From: Hormiphora californensis
Lineage: Eukaryota > Ctenophora > Tentaculata > Cydippida > Pleurobrachiidae
Direction of reading: 5' to 3'
DNA length: 64,000 bases
Assembly (NCBI GenBank): GCA_020137815.1
Contig: CM035361.1
Location: 604,524 to 668,523, forward strand
Shown: piece by piece, positions 51,601-62,137 of the stretch
Layout: each line of letters begins with the position of its first letter
How positions within the stretch are numbered: the stretch's first letter is position 1
Made by a program: the position numbers and the translations under genes
Notes under the pieces: generated by a model
The model's database searches: none
The model's input: only the letters and a program-made list of their open reading frames with translations
What the model was told of the DNA's origin: nothing

Positions 51601-54239
51601 AGGCACAACCCTTTCCTCCCGAGAATCCCGATAAATCGAGGTCCGACTGTATAGGCATTATATGCTCACCATGATCATGAATCTAATCTAGATATCCTTA
51701 TCAGTCGAGCGCTGGAGAAACGTAAGAATTCCCGAGTGTATCATTTACTGGGGATGGCAATGAGGGCGACTTACTTCAGACACAATCCAGATATGCTGGA
51801 TATCTATAAACAAGGTACAGTCGGACCCCGATTTAGGGACACCCTCGGGGGAAAGGCTCTTGTCCACTAAATCGGGGTGTCCACTAAATCGGGGTCCGAC
51901 TGTATAGTAAAATATTGATCGAATTCGAAGTTATAGTTCTGATTAGTAATCTGTCCCAATTAACCCTTGCTCCGCCTGCTCACATTTCGTGATCTGCTTT
52001 GAACTAGCAGAGGGTCTCATGAGACTGCAGTGAGTAAAGACAATAATTGGTTAATCTAATACAGTCGGACCCCGATTTACCGGGATGCTCGGGGGAAAGG
52101 GTTTTGCCCGGTAAATCGGGGTGCCCGGTATATCGGGGTCAAATACTGTTAATTACCAATTTCGGGAGAAGATTATGCTCCCGGTAAATCGGGGTCCGAC
52201 TGTACTACCGCTCAACTCTTCTTGATCTTATAACAGGAACCTTCATGAAGCAAAAGACATCCCTCAACCTGATGGCGGTGGCATCAGCTCAAGACCCATC
52301 AAAGAATAAGATCAAAGCGCAGAAAAAGAAATCATCCAAAGATATGGATCCTCTTGTTGAGGTAAAGTAATTGTATTTTAGGAACCGACCGAAACAAGTA
52401 AACAACCAATCAGAACTCGTTATTTAGGTCACGTGACTGGTTATCAGCCAATCAGGGACCAGTATTTCCTGATTCGGTCGGTTCCTGTTGTATTTGTTTC
52501 ACGTTTGTTTGTTAGTGCTGCGTCTAGAGGATGACCTGCCGGAAGGTAACAGCGGCCGCTTTTATTTGATGATGATTTGTCAACATCCTTTGTCCTACTA
52601 ATTGTTTCCTAATTTTAGCCTAGCTGATGATCAGGAACCGACCGAATCAGGAAATACTGGTCCCTGATTGGCTGATAACCAGTCACGTGACCTAAATAAC
52701 GAGTTCTGATTGGTTGTTTACTTGTTTCGGTCGGTTCCTGCTGATGATATATTTGAAATTGTTGTCACACACAACTCCCCACTGTCAAATATGCTCTGCC
52801 AGACTCCCCATATCTTACAGGCGGATACACCGGCAGAAGTGGTGGCAGTACCGGTGGCACCTACTATTCAACTGAATACAGTCATCGAAACATTCTCAAC
52901 TGCAGGTAACCATGGTAACCATGCATTTCAGATAACCATGGTAACCATTATGCAGGCCATGTGGCCACGTCGATAACGTTTTTTCCAATAAATAGCTGTC
53001 TAGACGATTACATAATTGACCACCTACAAACTAGGATTAGTTAGGAACAGGATTACCTATGATTATTGGATAATTTATTGTAGGATATTTTACCGCACTC
53101 TCAAAACAATTTCAGTTAAATTAAGTAGAGGGGCAAACAGAGAAGCAGTTTTTGACTTGGCAGAGATTCTGTGGTTAGCAGGGGAGAAAACACGAGCAGT
53201 CACAAACTTTGAACTAGCAACTCAGTCGGAAAATGTGATAATTCAAGTGAAGGCTCATTTGAGGCTCGCTCATGCTTTCTTGGATAACAATGATCTGGAC
53301 CAGGTAATTAATTAATTAATTAACAGGTTAATTAATTAGAAATTTAATAACTGATCATAAATCTTACACTGCAGTCCCCAGAAACACATTTTTCTTTCTT
53401 TTCTCCATGCGTCTTCCCGACCGTTTAATCAATGCATATGTATTACTGCCTAGTATAGCTAGACTCTGTTTCGTGCGCCCCGAAATCCTTCTTTACAAAT
53501 GTAAAGGAGGGTTAGAACATAACAATGCATTTATTCGTTTTTCAGGCTGAGTATCACCTGGGGATTGTGATACGACTAGAGGCCATTAGCAAAGAAGAGG
53601 ATGACCCACTGAGAGAGAGGTGTGTATTAACCAGGAAATACTGGTCCCTGATTGGCTGATAACCAGTCACGTGACCTAAATAACGAGTTCTGATTGGTTG
53701 TTTACTTGTGTCGGTCGGTTCCTGGTGTAGGTATTCCTTGTGAATGTGAGGCGTATTGACTGTGTATTGACTGCGTAAACACTGTCGATTTAAGAATACG
53801 GAGGATGCGGGTAACTACCAAACATCTGTTGTTAATGTCTGACAATGTTCGTAAAATGCCGTGAGAATTCTTTCACTATTAGGTACTACAAGGCCCTCCG
53901 GGAGATCACACTAAAGTTCATACAGCAAGGACACCCAAAGTTGAGTGATATAATTGTTTTTCGTATACAATGACACTATACAATGACAATTTAATTCACA
54001 TTGTGAAGTATCTTTTTACTAGATCTCCTTAGGATTGAAATGCGTGCTCAGCGTAATTGTAAGAACTGAGAAACCACAATCTCGTTGAATCAAAAATACC
54101 ATAATTTATTCTTTTTTTTGCAGAAAGCCGTTTACTGGGTAAAGGTGAACCAAAAAGAAAAGACAGTGGCTACAACAGAGCTGATACTGCACATGGTTTA
54201 CACCAAATTCAGCAACTACTAAATCCAGTGGATATCTGA
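48700..54239 (+). CDS. Helical-repeat (TPR-like) protein, 16 exons, function not recognised
   Basis: Exons: 48700-48748 (ATG), 48839-48958 (donor uncertain), 49075-49157, 49380-49500, 49746-49855, 50053-50189, 50474-50563, 50853-51012, 51213-51316, 51705-51814, 52237-52361, 52821-52905, 53116-53303, 53546-53619, 53883-53944, 54124-54239 (TGA). Apart from exon 2, junctions keep phase. About 577 residues. TPR-type helices are visible (HLYQWFGLNNAALHEYQRAM, AHLRLAHAFLDNNDLDQAEYHL), with a Lys-rich segment (KNKIKAQKKKSSKD). No signal peptide or membrane segment. TPR solenoids act as protein scaffolds; no partner can be named. Another last-exon frame would end at 54222 but does not follow the gtgata donor. 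It converges on CFAP96. Confidence 0.75.
48950..49048. mobile_element. hAT-type MITE (GGAACCGACC family) at an exon edge
   Basis: Termini CAAGAACCGACC and GGTCGGTTCCTG with 8 bp duplication aaagcatt (48942-48949 and 49049-49056). It interrupts what reads as coding sequence of exon 2 of the helical-repeat gene. Confidence 0.85.
50675..50744. repeat. Perfect palindrome, 34 bp arms, 2 nt centre
   Basis: Left arm begins attaatcaacaacatagaac; right arm is the exact reverse complement. It lies in an intron of the helical-repeat gene. Confidence 0.97.
51296..51580. repeat. 90 bp tandem duplication of an exon-intron junction
   Basis: The segment ccatgtccatatttaggt, which spans the donor of the exon ending at 51316, recurs at 51391 and 51481, with the variant gtccatatttgggcatac between units. 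Confidence 0.9.
51818..51902. mobile_element. pogo/Tigger-like MITE abutting a splice donor
   Basis: Termini CAGTCGGACCCCGATTTA and inverse with TA at 51816-51817 and 51903-51904. The left TA is intron positions 2-3 of the exon ending at 51814. Confidence 0.85.
52060..52202. mobile_element. pogo/Tigger-like MITE
   Basis: Complete copy with CAGTCGGACCCCGATTTA termini and TA flanks, in the same intron as the 51818-51902 copy. Confidence 0.8.
52379..52487. mobile_element. hAT-type MITE (GGAACCGACC family)
   Basis: Inverted orientation copy with 8 bp duplication ttgtattt on both sides (52371-52378 and 52488-52495), in an intron of the helical-repeat gene. Confidence 0.9.
52632..52740. mobile_element. 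hAT-type MITE (GGAACCGACC family)
   Basis: Typical 109 bp copy: TIR CAGGAACCGACCGAA and inverse, 8 bp duplication ctgatgat on both sides. Core contains GTCACGTGAC and two ATTGG boxes. Other copies: 2821-2879 (partial), 5776-5884, 25726-25834, 29098-29206, 48950-49048, 52379-52487, 53632-53724 (partial), 55235-55309 (partial), 60857-60965 and 62805-62913. Confidence 0.92.
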
Positions 54240-54755
54240 AACTAGAGCAGTCGCATATTGGATGCTGCAGTGTTGAATTACTCGGAAAATACGAGGAGAC
54301 TGCTCATTGAGTAGTGGTTAATGAGCAAGTTGTGTGCAGTAGAAACTTTTCCGTAATACGGACTTTCAAAATCATTTCTGGTGAATTGATGCAGTAAATT
54401 GTGAAAAGACTCACGGTTTATTTTGTTTGTTGAGTGTCTACAAGAAGTTGAACTTAAAGTGGGTTTGTTAATTTGAAAAATGAATCAATTTTTTAGTTTA
54501 AATCTTAAAACTAAATAATTCGTATCCATCTTCACGATAAACAATAGATTAAATTTATACAAAACATATATGTACATACTTCTCTGCAGTATCAGACAAT
54601 TTTCTAAGGAAAAAAACAGTCAAGTGTCTTGAAAAATATAGGAACCCAAATAGTGTCTTGAAAATGTATGTTCTCAATCTCATAATGAGAAGATATGCCA
54701 TATGGGATCTGCCCAAACGTAGTATGTAATTTGTGTTGCTCACAAAAACAGTCTT

Positions 54756-57700
54756 CTAGAATGCGGTTTGTATAGTGGTATAGTTGGAAATATTCATTTT
54801 CCTGAAATAAAAAGTATTCAATGTTGATAGTCGATTCAACACGAGAGAGCTCAATCGATCCAGTATTGAACCGAGAGTAGAAAACAAACCTACTTGTTTC
54901 AATTTGTTTTGAAATAAAGGTATTATTTTATTTTCCTAGTATGAAAACGCGAAATATGTTGAATCATGTGGTCACTTTGTAAAGAGTAATGGAATAGCAG
55001 ACATACGTGGGTGGTCAATTGAGCACATGGCAGCTTACCTTGAGACTGATCTCCTGACAAGAGAGTCCGTTGGTCGAGATTTCGGTACTGTTGGTGGAGC
55101 AAACATCTGAGGAAATACAATTTAGGAATATTCTTGCAGTGTGGCGAATTCCTAGGATTGACCCCGAAATATGCTCCGGCTATCCGCTATCATGATACCA
55201 AGGTTGATCACTATTCTCTTATTTAACTAACCCCCAGGAAATACTGGTCCCTGATTGGCTGATAACCAGTCACGTGACCTAAATAACGAGTTCTGATTGG
55301 TTGTTTACCAAACTATTCTCTAACTTACCCCGTATTTAGGTCCGATCGGTTTCTTTCCCTTTACACCGTAACCATCGACCGGGTGTGGCGGGTATTTGGT
55401 AAACGTCCCATCTTTACAGTTGCCGGGCTGGAGAGAAAATCATTTATTGTAGATAACAAAATGACAATTGCTTATAAAAACAATAAGAATGATCATCTGA
55501 GTTGAATTTCGTCAAAAATCAAATCCTACTTTTTTGGACGGTGAGGTAGGTTTAAAGGGGGTAGTGTTGAGTGGAGGTTTCTCCTTCCTGATCTTGGAGG
55601 GTGGCAAAGGTTTATCAGACTTGTACGGATTCGTCTCAAAGATGGGTCGTGGATGCATGTTGAGAAGGAATGGCCCTCCTACCATTCTCCTCCTCGCCTC
55701 CGTCCTATCTCTCTGCAGAGAGACATGGGTTTCACCTTTGTACGGTACGTTTGTCTCATATTCGACTGTCTCGGGTCTCCGCACCAGGCCGATGTCGTGA
55801 GGCCGTGTGCGCGATGTTACAGTCTCACATAGGACTGTCTCGGCACCGGGCCGTGTGCGATGATACAGTCAGTGATTGACAGCAGTACGTGGTATAATTT
55901 CGTTAACAAGCTAACTCGATCCTGTGACATCCACTAAATATTGTCAGTGTAATCAAAATGTAATTACAGCATACTAGAAACTAAACCAAATGCACATGGT
56001 TGAGTAATTAGTAGCAGCCCTGAAGAGATATGATATCATAATTTACTAAGTCATAAACTATGGTATTTATCGAATTACAGTTATATATTCAGTTTATTTC
56101 TTGCCAGAATTTGTTGCACTACAGCCCTATAACAGCTCTAATTCCTCCTAAATCCATATTTGTATGTCGACGCGAATGTAACCATTGTATGTCGACGCGA
56201 ATGTTCGTTTTTAATTTTAATCTACCCCTACAGTTTTCAGTCACGATCATACCTCTGCAATTTCTGCCGCCCTATCCTTCTCACTCATACTTTTTGCGTA
56301 TTCTCCAATAGTGACCCCAACATAGCCGTACCCAGATCCCTTTTTGGAGGGGTTGCAGATAAAGTTCTTGGGTGGTGACTGGTGTGCGGCTTTATCTCTT
56401 CGTACAGCTGGAAATGGGGAATAGGGGATTGGAAAACTACGGAGAAGACACAAAAAACTACCATTGTTTAAACTTTAGAATGGGATAATATAGGAAAAGA
56501 CAGAATGTTTTATTTGATAATTTTATTCTATAAATCGCCTAAAGATGCCATTATTTAACTAGTGTCACTTACACGAGAAATACTTGTAAGCTCCCTGTCC
56601 ATTGAACCCGAAGGATCCATAATAACTCCCCGTCCCTGAGGCAAGCTTTGCAGAATTTGAAGGAAGGAACGGCTTTGGAACAACATTCTTTTTCTTCTTT
56701 TCAATTCTTTCTCTCCTTCGTGTTCTTACTGGATCAGAGTACGATTCTTTCTGTTGGGAATTAAACTTGGTTATAGCGCATTATATGGAGAATATTATAG
56801 TGCCAGGCTTTAAATCTAATTGATTTGGTGCCGGGCAATGCAAGAGAGATGCAGCATTTTCTAATCTATCCTTAACCGTTAGTAACGGTTTAGGAGAGAT
56901 TGATTGATCATTCATTAATGATATCAGAGAAAGAATTGAATAGGGAAGAAGATCGAAAAATACTGGGTTGGGCCGGGACCTTTTCGATTTTCTTCATTAA
57001 TTCTTGCTCTGACCTCATTATTGATTAATGATAGTGATATAGTATATGTGTTCACATATATGTTGTCATGAGAAACATATTCATCAGTTAATGAAATAAC
57101 ATGTGCTCAACATGGACATGGAATATGCAGTACTACTATGGAACATCATGGATGGCAATCAATACCACCCATGCGTTCCAGACTCCAGTTCCATGCCAAC
57201 TAGTATATTTTAGAAAAACCATATACCCAGTTGACTAATATATCTGTGTAGTTGTACTACTGCATGTTGTACTACTGCATGTTCACCAGCTTTTTAGTAA
57301 GCTAATTGATCAACTAAATCGATAATCAAGTTATAGTATACTGATGATTCATGGTGTCAGACACACAGACCATTGGTGTCTTCTGATCGTGAGACATCAT
57401 CAAACAAACCAAGAAACCACCGTTTTTTTTTGTTTGTATAACTCCTAGGTTGATAAATGTGATTCCTTATTTGATCGAAACTAAGTTATAAACTAATTAC
57501 TAACTACTAACCTCAAATTAGTAACTACATTCCTAATTACTAACCTCAAATTAGTAACTAATTACTAACCTCAAATTAGTAACTAATTACTAACCTCAAA
57601 TTAGTAACTAATTCCTGATTACAAACCTCAAATTAGTAACTAATTCCTAATTACAAACCTCGAAGACGCGTTTGAACTCCGTAGTAAAGTACCCATCACC

Positions 57701-57983
57701 TCTGCCAGATCGAGACTTGGTAGTGTTTGTCAGCATTTGTTTTCCTTTACTGGCGGATTCGTTATACGCTCCTGAATAATCGATGGATAGAATATGGAGT
57801 CTAGGATATCCTGGAGGTTTCAACTTATAAAACCTATCCAGTACATATCCACTACCCATATCTGTAATTATACTCACGAGCGTTGGATGATGTGTATGGT
57901 TCTCCCACTGTGGTATAACCCATCTCCGAGAAGAGTCCATGTTTACCGACCCCCGCTGGAGGTCCCCCGCGACTCGTCACCAT
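54756..57983 (-). CDS. CFAP96: Cilia- and flagella-associated protein 96 (C4orf47-like), complete
   Basis: Eight exons, all phase-consistent: 57983-57878 (ATG), 57771-57659, 56750-56573, 56407-56253, 55712-55530, 55427-55329, 55106-55039, 54801-54756 (TAG). 315 residues, against about 309 in human. Family blocks appear in order: HGLFSEMGYTTVGEPY, NESASKGKQML, KPFLPSNSAKLASGTGSYYG, KNFICNPSKKGSGYGYVGVT, LNMHPRPIFETNPY, TTPFKPTSPSKK, GTFTKYPPHPVDGYG, and VPKSRPTDSL near the end. The family is linked to axonemal microtubules and centrosomes; molecular activity is not known. Its 3' end lies 516 bp from that of the plus-strand helical-repeat gene. The exon 2 donor sits beside a 28 bp tandem array that repeats the donor-like motif. 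Confidence 0.93.
57487..57660. repeat. About 28 bp tandem repeat at the CFAP96 exon 2 donor
   Basis: Units of the form taattactaacctcaaatta plus gtaac repeat five to six times and run into the donor (ttacaaac|ctcgaag on the plus strand). Confidence 0.85.
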
Positions 57984-59770
57984 CGTGGTTCAAGTTATAG
58001 CTGCTTCGGAATTAGTCGACTTGAATGCTACTAAAAATGGGAGACATCAATGCAATGACTGATTTGGTCGAGATCAGTCTGGTATGGTCTGAATTAAACA
58101 TGACAAATGATGAATTCAACAACCCAAAAAGCTTCAATATCAAATCAAAAACACTATTGTTGAATGATCAAAGGTTGTCCGTCATCAACAAATGATGTCA
58201 TCGCAAAGCACAAATATAGTTTAGGCAGCGCTCCATGACAACAATAACAAATAAAAACATTTCCATTTTCCATGGAAAAACAAAATGTTATACAATTATT
58301 GTAAAAGCTCTTGCAGAATCAACTAAGAAGAAATGTTACAAAAAATTGTAAAAGCTCTTGCAGAATCAACTAAACAATTGTGCATATATTTTAAAACTCT
58401 GGACACTTGGTTTTTTAAAGTCTCAGCAGTGCTGCTTGATCAGTGCATGACAAAATAAACACAGATAGGACGTGATTAATGACTTGGACTAGCTGAGAGA
58501 AAGGACAGCATATATATTTTGATGACAGTGCAGCTGCTGTGCATATAGGATCATAGAGGGATGGAGAGATAGAGATGGAGAGAGATTGAGGGATGGAGAG
58601 ATAGAGGTGGAGAGAGATAGAGATGGAGAGAGATTGATTGAGGAAGGGATGTAGAGAGATCGAGAGTAACACAGAGATAGAGAGCAGCTCTGTGCTTGCT
58701 TGATGTACGAAGTGACCACGTGATAAAAATATAGTCGGTCAAGCATCAGAAAGATTCAAAGTAAGAAAGGTGAAAGAAAACACACAATGAGAGAATAAAA
58801 GAAAAACACACGGTGAGAGAATAAAAGAAAAACATACAGTGAGAGAACGAAAGAGAGGGAGACTAGAGAGACTAGAGATAGACTGGATCAGAGAAGGAAA
58901 AGGGGACTGGGTGAGTGAGAAATGAATTTAGAGGAGAATGAGATAGTACATAGGAAAGGTTGTGAATAATGAATATAGTATTTGTGAAAGATAGATGAAA
59001 GATAGAGGAAAGATAGATGAACATGTAGAAAAAGACAGAGAAAAGAAAGAGAAAAGAACGTGGACCCCCACAAGTTGCAGCAGCAGCAGCTGTTGTACAC
59101 TACAACTACACGCAATCTTGCAGAGCTCACAGCGTCATGTCTCTGACACAATGTATGCATGTGATGTGTTACAGAACACACGTCATGCAATTTGAAGCTA
59201 CACAGTATAGCAAATTTAAATAGAAGTAAAGAAAAGTATAAAGAAGTGATTAGTGAAGAAAGAACTACTAGTGAAGAAAGTGATTAGTGAAGACAGCAGA
59301 GCAATATGGCAAGTACATCTTTCTGAAAAAAGTACGCTATGGTCGTTATCCAATTACTTGTTTGTGTAGTGTGTACTGCACTATAACTACACCTAAAACA
59401 GCAGTACATGAATTAGTATACTGGTCTTTTTTGGAAACAAATCTGATCTAAGCGTAGTGACGTTCTCAAAACTGAAAACATGAAAAACAATATCTCAAAA
59501 TACAAAGTAGTTGTGATGATAGACACATGCTAGCTCATAGCAATGCACTGACATGATACTAACGTGAGAGCTGTGTGTGCTGCTGGTTACCATGACAACA
59601 AATTTGCGGCCAGATTTATATGGGGTATCGAAATTCAATATGCGACTCGTGGTGTGAGATCCTGGGATAAATATAGCCCGAAAGTTAAGATGACATATTA
59701 TAATAAGTGAAGAATAATCATAAGTGAAGAACAATCAAAGTTCAGACTTCAGGTTCAATGTCAATTTTCT
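57984..59770. other. Intergenic, GA-rich simple sequence
   Basis: Upstream of CFAP96. Contains a direct repeat (gtaaaagctcttgcagaatc at 58301 and 58348), gagagatagagatggagaga arrays (58555-58660) and gtgagagaataaaag repeats (58785-58850). No coding exon was recognised. Confidence 0.6.
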
Positions 59771-60352
59771 GAACTGAACTGAACTGAACTGAACTGAACT
59801 GAACTGAACTGAACTGAACTGAACTGAACTGAACTGAACTGAACTGAACTGAACTGAACTGAACTGAACTGAACTGAACTGAACTGAACTGAACTGAACT
59901 GAACTGAACTGAACTGAACTGAACTGAACTGAATTCGGAATGAACTGAACTGAACTGAACTGAACTGAACTGAACTGAACTGAACTGAACTGAACTGAAC
60001 TGAACTGAACTGAACTGAACTGAACTGAACTGAACTGAACTGAACTGAACTGAACTGAACTGAACTGAACTGAACTGAACTGAACTGAACTGAACTGAAC
60101 TGAACTGAACTGAACTGAACTGAACTGAACTGAACTGAACTGAACTGAACTGAACTGAACTGAACTGAACTGAACTGAACTGAACTGAACTGAACTGAAC
60201 TGAACTGAACTGAACTGAACTGAACTGAACTGAACTGAACTGAACTGAACTGAACTGAACTGAACTGAACTGAACTGAACTGAACTGAACTGAACTGAAC
60301 TGAACTGAACTGAACTGAACTGAACTGAACTGAACTGAACTGAACTGAACTG
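59771..60352. repeat. (TGAAC)n pentanucleotide array, about 580 bp
   Basis: Over 110 nearly perfect copies of the 5 bp unit, with one interruption (gaattcggaatgaact) near 59931-59945. The open minus frame through it (SVQFS repeats) is a by-product. Confidence 0.97.
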
Positions 60353-60856
60353 AGAATGAAATCCTACATCGTCGTTGGGGGAAATGTATCTGCCCGGTAA
60401 ATCGGGGTCCGGACATCCGGTAAATCGGGGTCAAATACCGTTAATTTCCTTCCGGTAAATCGGGGTCCAGTAAATCGTTGTTGAGTAAGGGGGAAGAGTG
60501 TTCTTCCCCCTTACTCAACAAGTAAATCGTGGTCCTACTGTAATTATACTTTTTCCATTTATTCGGTCCCTATATTTGCGTGTTCTCAATTTCCTCTGAA
60601 AAACCTTCTTTTTTCCAAGAAGACCTTGCTGGAATTTCAGTCGACTATTTTATGGCCTGGATAATTAGCCAATTTCCGTTTTACAATTACCTATCTGTGT
60701 ATCTTCCCGTTACGGCTTGGCGCCTGGTTCTAATTTAATATCAGTTTGGAGCAGTACAGCTGGAGCACTGTATTCCTTTTAGGTTATGCCAAGCTAACTG
60801 CAGTAGCACTGTTTTGTATCCTAGTGTTCTTACTTCAAACTATGTAGTTTGTTTAT

Positions 60857-60965
60857 CAGGAACTGACCGAATCAGGAAATACTGGTCCCTGATTGGCTGA
60901 TAACCAGTCACGTGACCTAAATAACGAGCTCTGATTGGTTGTTTACTTGTTTCGGTCGGTTCCTG
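60857..60965. mobile_element. hAT-type MITE (GGAACCGACC family)
   Basis: Near-complete intergenic copy with one TIR mismatch (CAGGAACTGACC). Confidence 0.85.
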
Positions 60966-61103
60966 GTGATATTAGTCAAGAAACATCATAAATCGATGTC
61001 TATTATTCCGTCCCTGACAAATTCCCGGGCCGTATACCAGGAAATGACCAACATACGATATCATTAACTTTCATCAACTACAACGTACTAAACTATTTAT
61101 TGA

Positions 61104-61196
61104 GGATGCTTATTGTATTGGGGGAATGAGCAGCCATTAGAATTAAATTCTTCTGTGGTGGCAATGCCACAGCCCCATAAGTCACTGTATTTTCCT
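61104..61196 (+). repeat. Solo fragment matching the 3' end of the Penelope-like element
   Basis: Runs of identity with 10222-10317 (ggatgcttattgtattggg, then gtggtggcaatgccacagcc). No RT sequence is attached, as in a strongly 5'-truncated insertion. Confidence 0.6.
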
Positions 61197-61254
61197 GAAT
61201 AATATCACCTCAATTTCACACTTCACGCCTCGACATGTTCTCCTGCCGATAATT

Positions 61255-61475
61255 GGTCAATGGCAATACGATCTCCATGGCCTGCTATATAACCATGCAC
61301 TGTAACCGCGAGACCGGGGTCCGTTGTCAGACACTGACTGTACATCGCTACACGAGGCCGCTACGCGGCCTCACGTAGCCGCACCGGGCCGAAGGCCCGG
61401 TGCGGAGAGGACGGTCTTATATGAGACAAGGGGTCCGACTGTTATATAGCAGGCCAGAGATCGTATTAATAAAAT
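61255..61475. mobile_element. Small foldback element with GC-rich hairpins
   Basis: Ends aatacgatctccatggcctg and the inverse caggccagagatcgtatt, with ctatataac next to each. The centre has hairpins gaggccgctacgcggcctc and gcaccgggccgaaggcccgg. Confidence 0.6.
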
Positions 61476-61931
61476 CGCACTTCATGTCAAATCTCGTATG
61501 TGATGGCCTTTGTACATCACGTTTCCTGGACTACATCCTCCTTTCTTCTGCAACACTTGCTCTTCTTCTTCGCATGAGAGATACCTGTTCTCGATTTTGT
61601 TTTTAATTTAGTTTCTTATTTAGCCTTCATATTTTATCTTTGCTTGTTTTCATGGCAACGCAGTAACCGGAAGCGTTTTTAATTTCGGTAATCTGTCGGC
61701 ACTCGACTAATTTAAAATTATTGAATTTTAACAGCGAAAATGACTTCGTGGTTGAATATTTGACCACTGCAGCTGTCCATTACTGCAGTCTGGGAACAAA
61801 CAGTCTCCTGTGAAAGTGGTTGGGTGCAGATTACACTCTTAGTCTGTTCAACTTAGAGCATTCTTTGTCATAAAACCATGACTTACGTTTAGTTTTAATA
61901 GATAACAGTTATTGTATAACAGTAGAGCATA

Positions 61932-61972
<41 letters not shown>

Positions 61973-62137
61973 CATCCATCTCTCTCTCTCTTTCATCACA
62001 TGTCCCAATTGCAGACACATTAGTACTAAGGCCTACAATTAATTATATATATAAAACTATATAAGCGCAGCTCTTTACTAAATTACTCTTCTAACTCTCG
62101 ACATTGAGCTCTTTCTGTACCTCTCTCTTGATCCACT

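Larger units (their letters stand above)
60546..62137. other. Intergenic upstream of the RING-CH gene
   Basis: Contains a hAT-type MITE (60857-60965), the Penelope 3' fragment (61104-61196), an element with inverted ends and GC-rich hairpins (61255-61475), and a CT run (61936-61971) about 170 bp before the ATG. Confidence 0.6.

Noticed and set aside
54124-54222. Alternative last exon frame (KAVYWVKVNQKEK…)
   Set aside because: It needs a phase-0 join with no GT donor; the gtgata donor gives the other frame ending at 54239.
57647-57940. 97-codon minus ORF starting MDSSRRW
   Set aside because: It starts inside CFAP96 exon 1 in another frame and runs through the first intron; only its end coincides with true exon 2.
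59742-60434. 230-codon minus ORF of SVQFS repeats
   Set aside because: It is translation of the (TGAAC)n array; length 5 x n keeps frames open without coding pressure.
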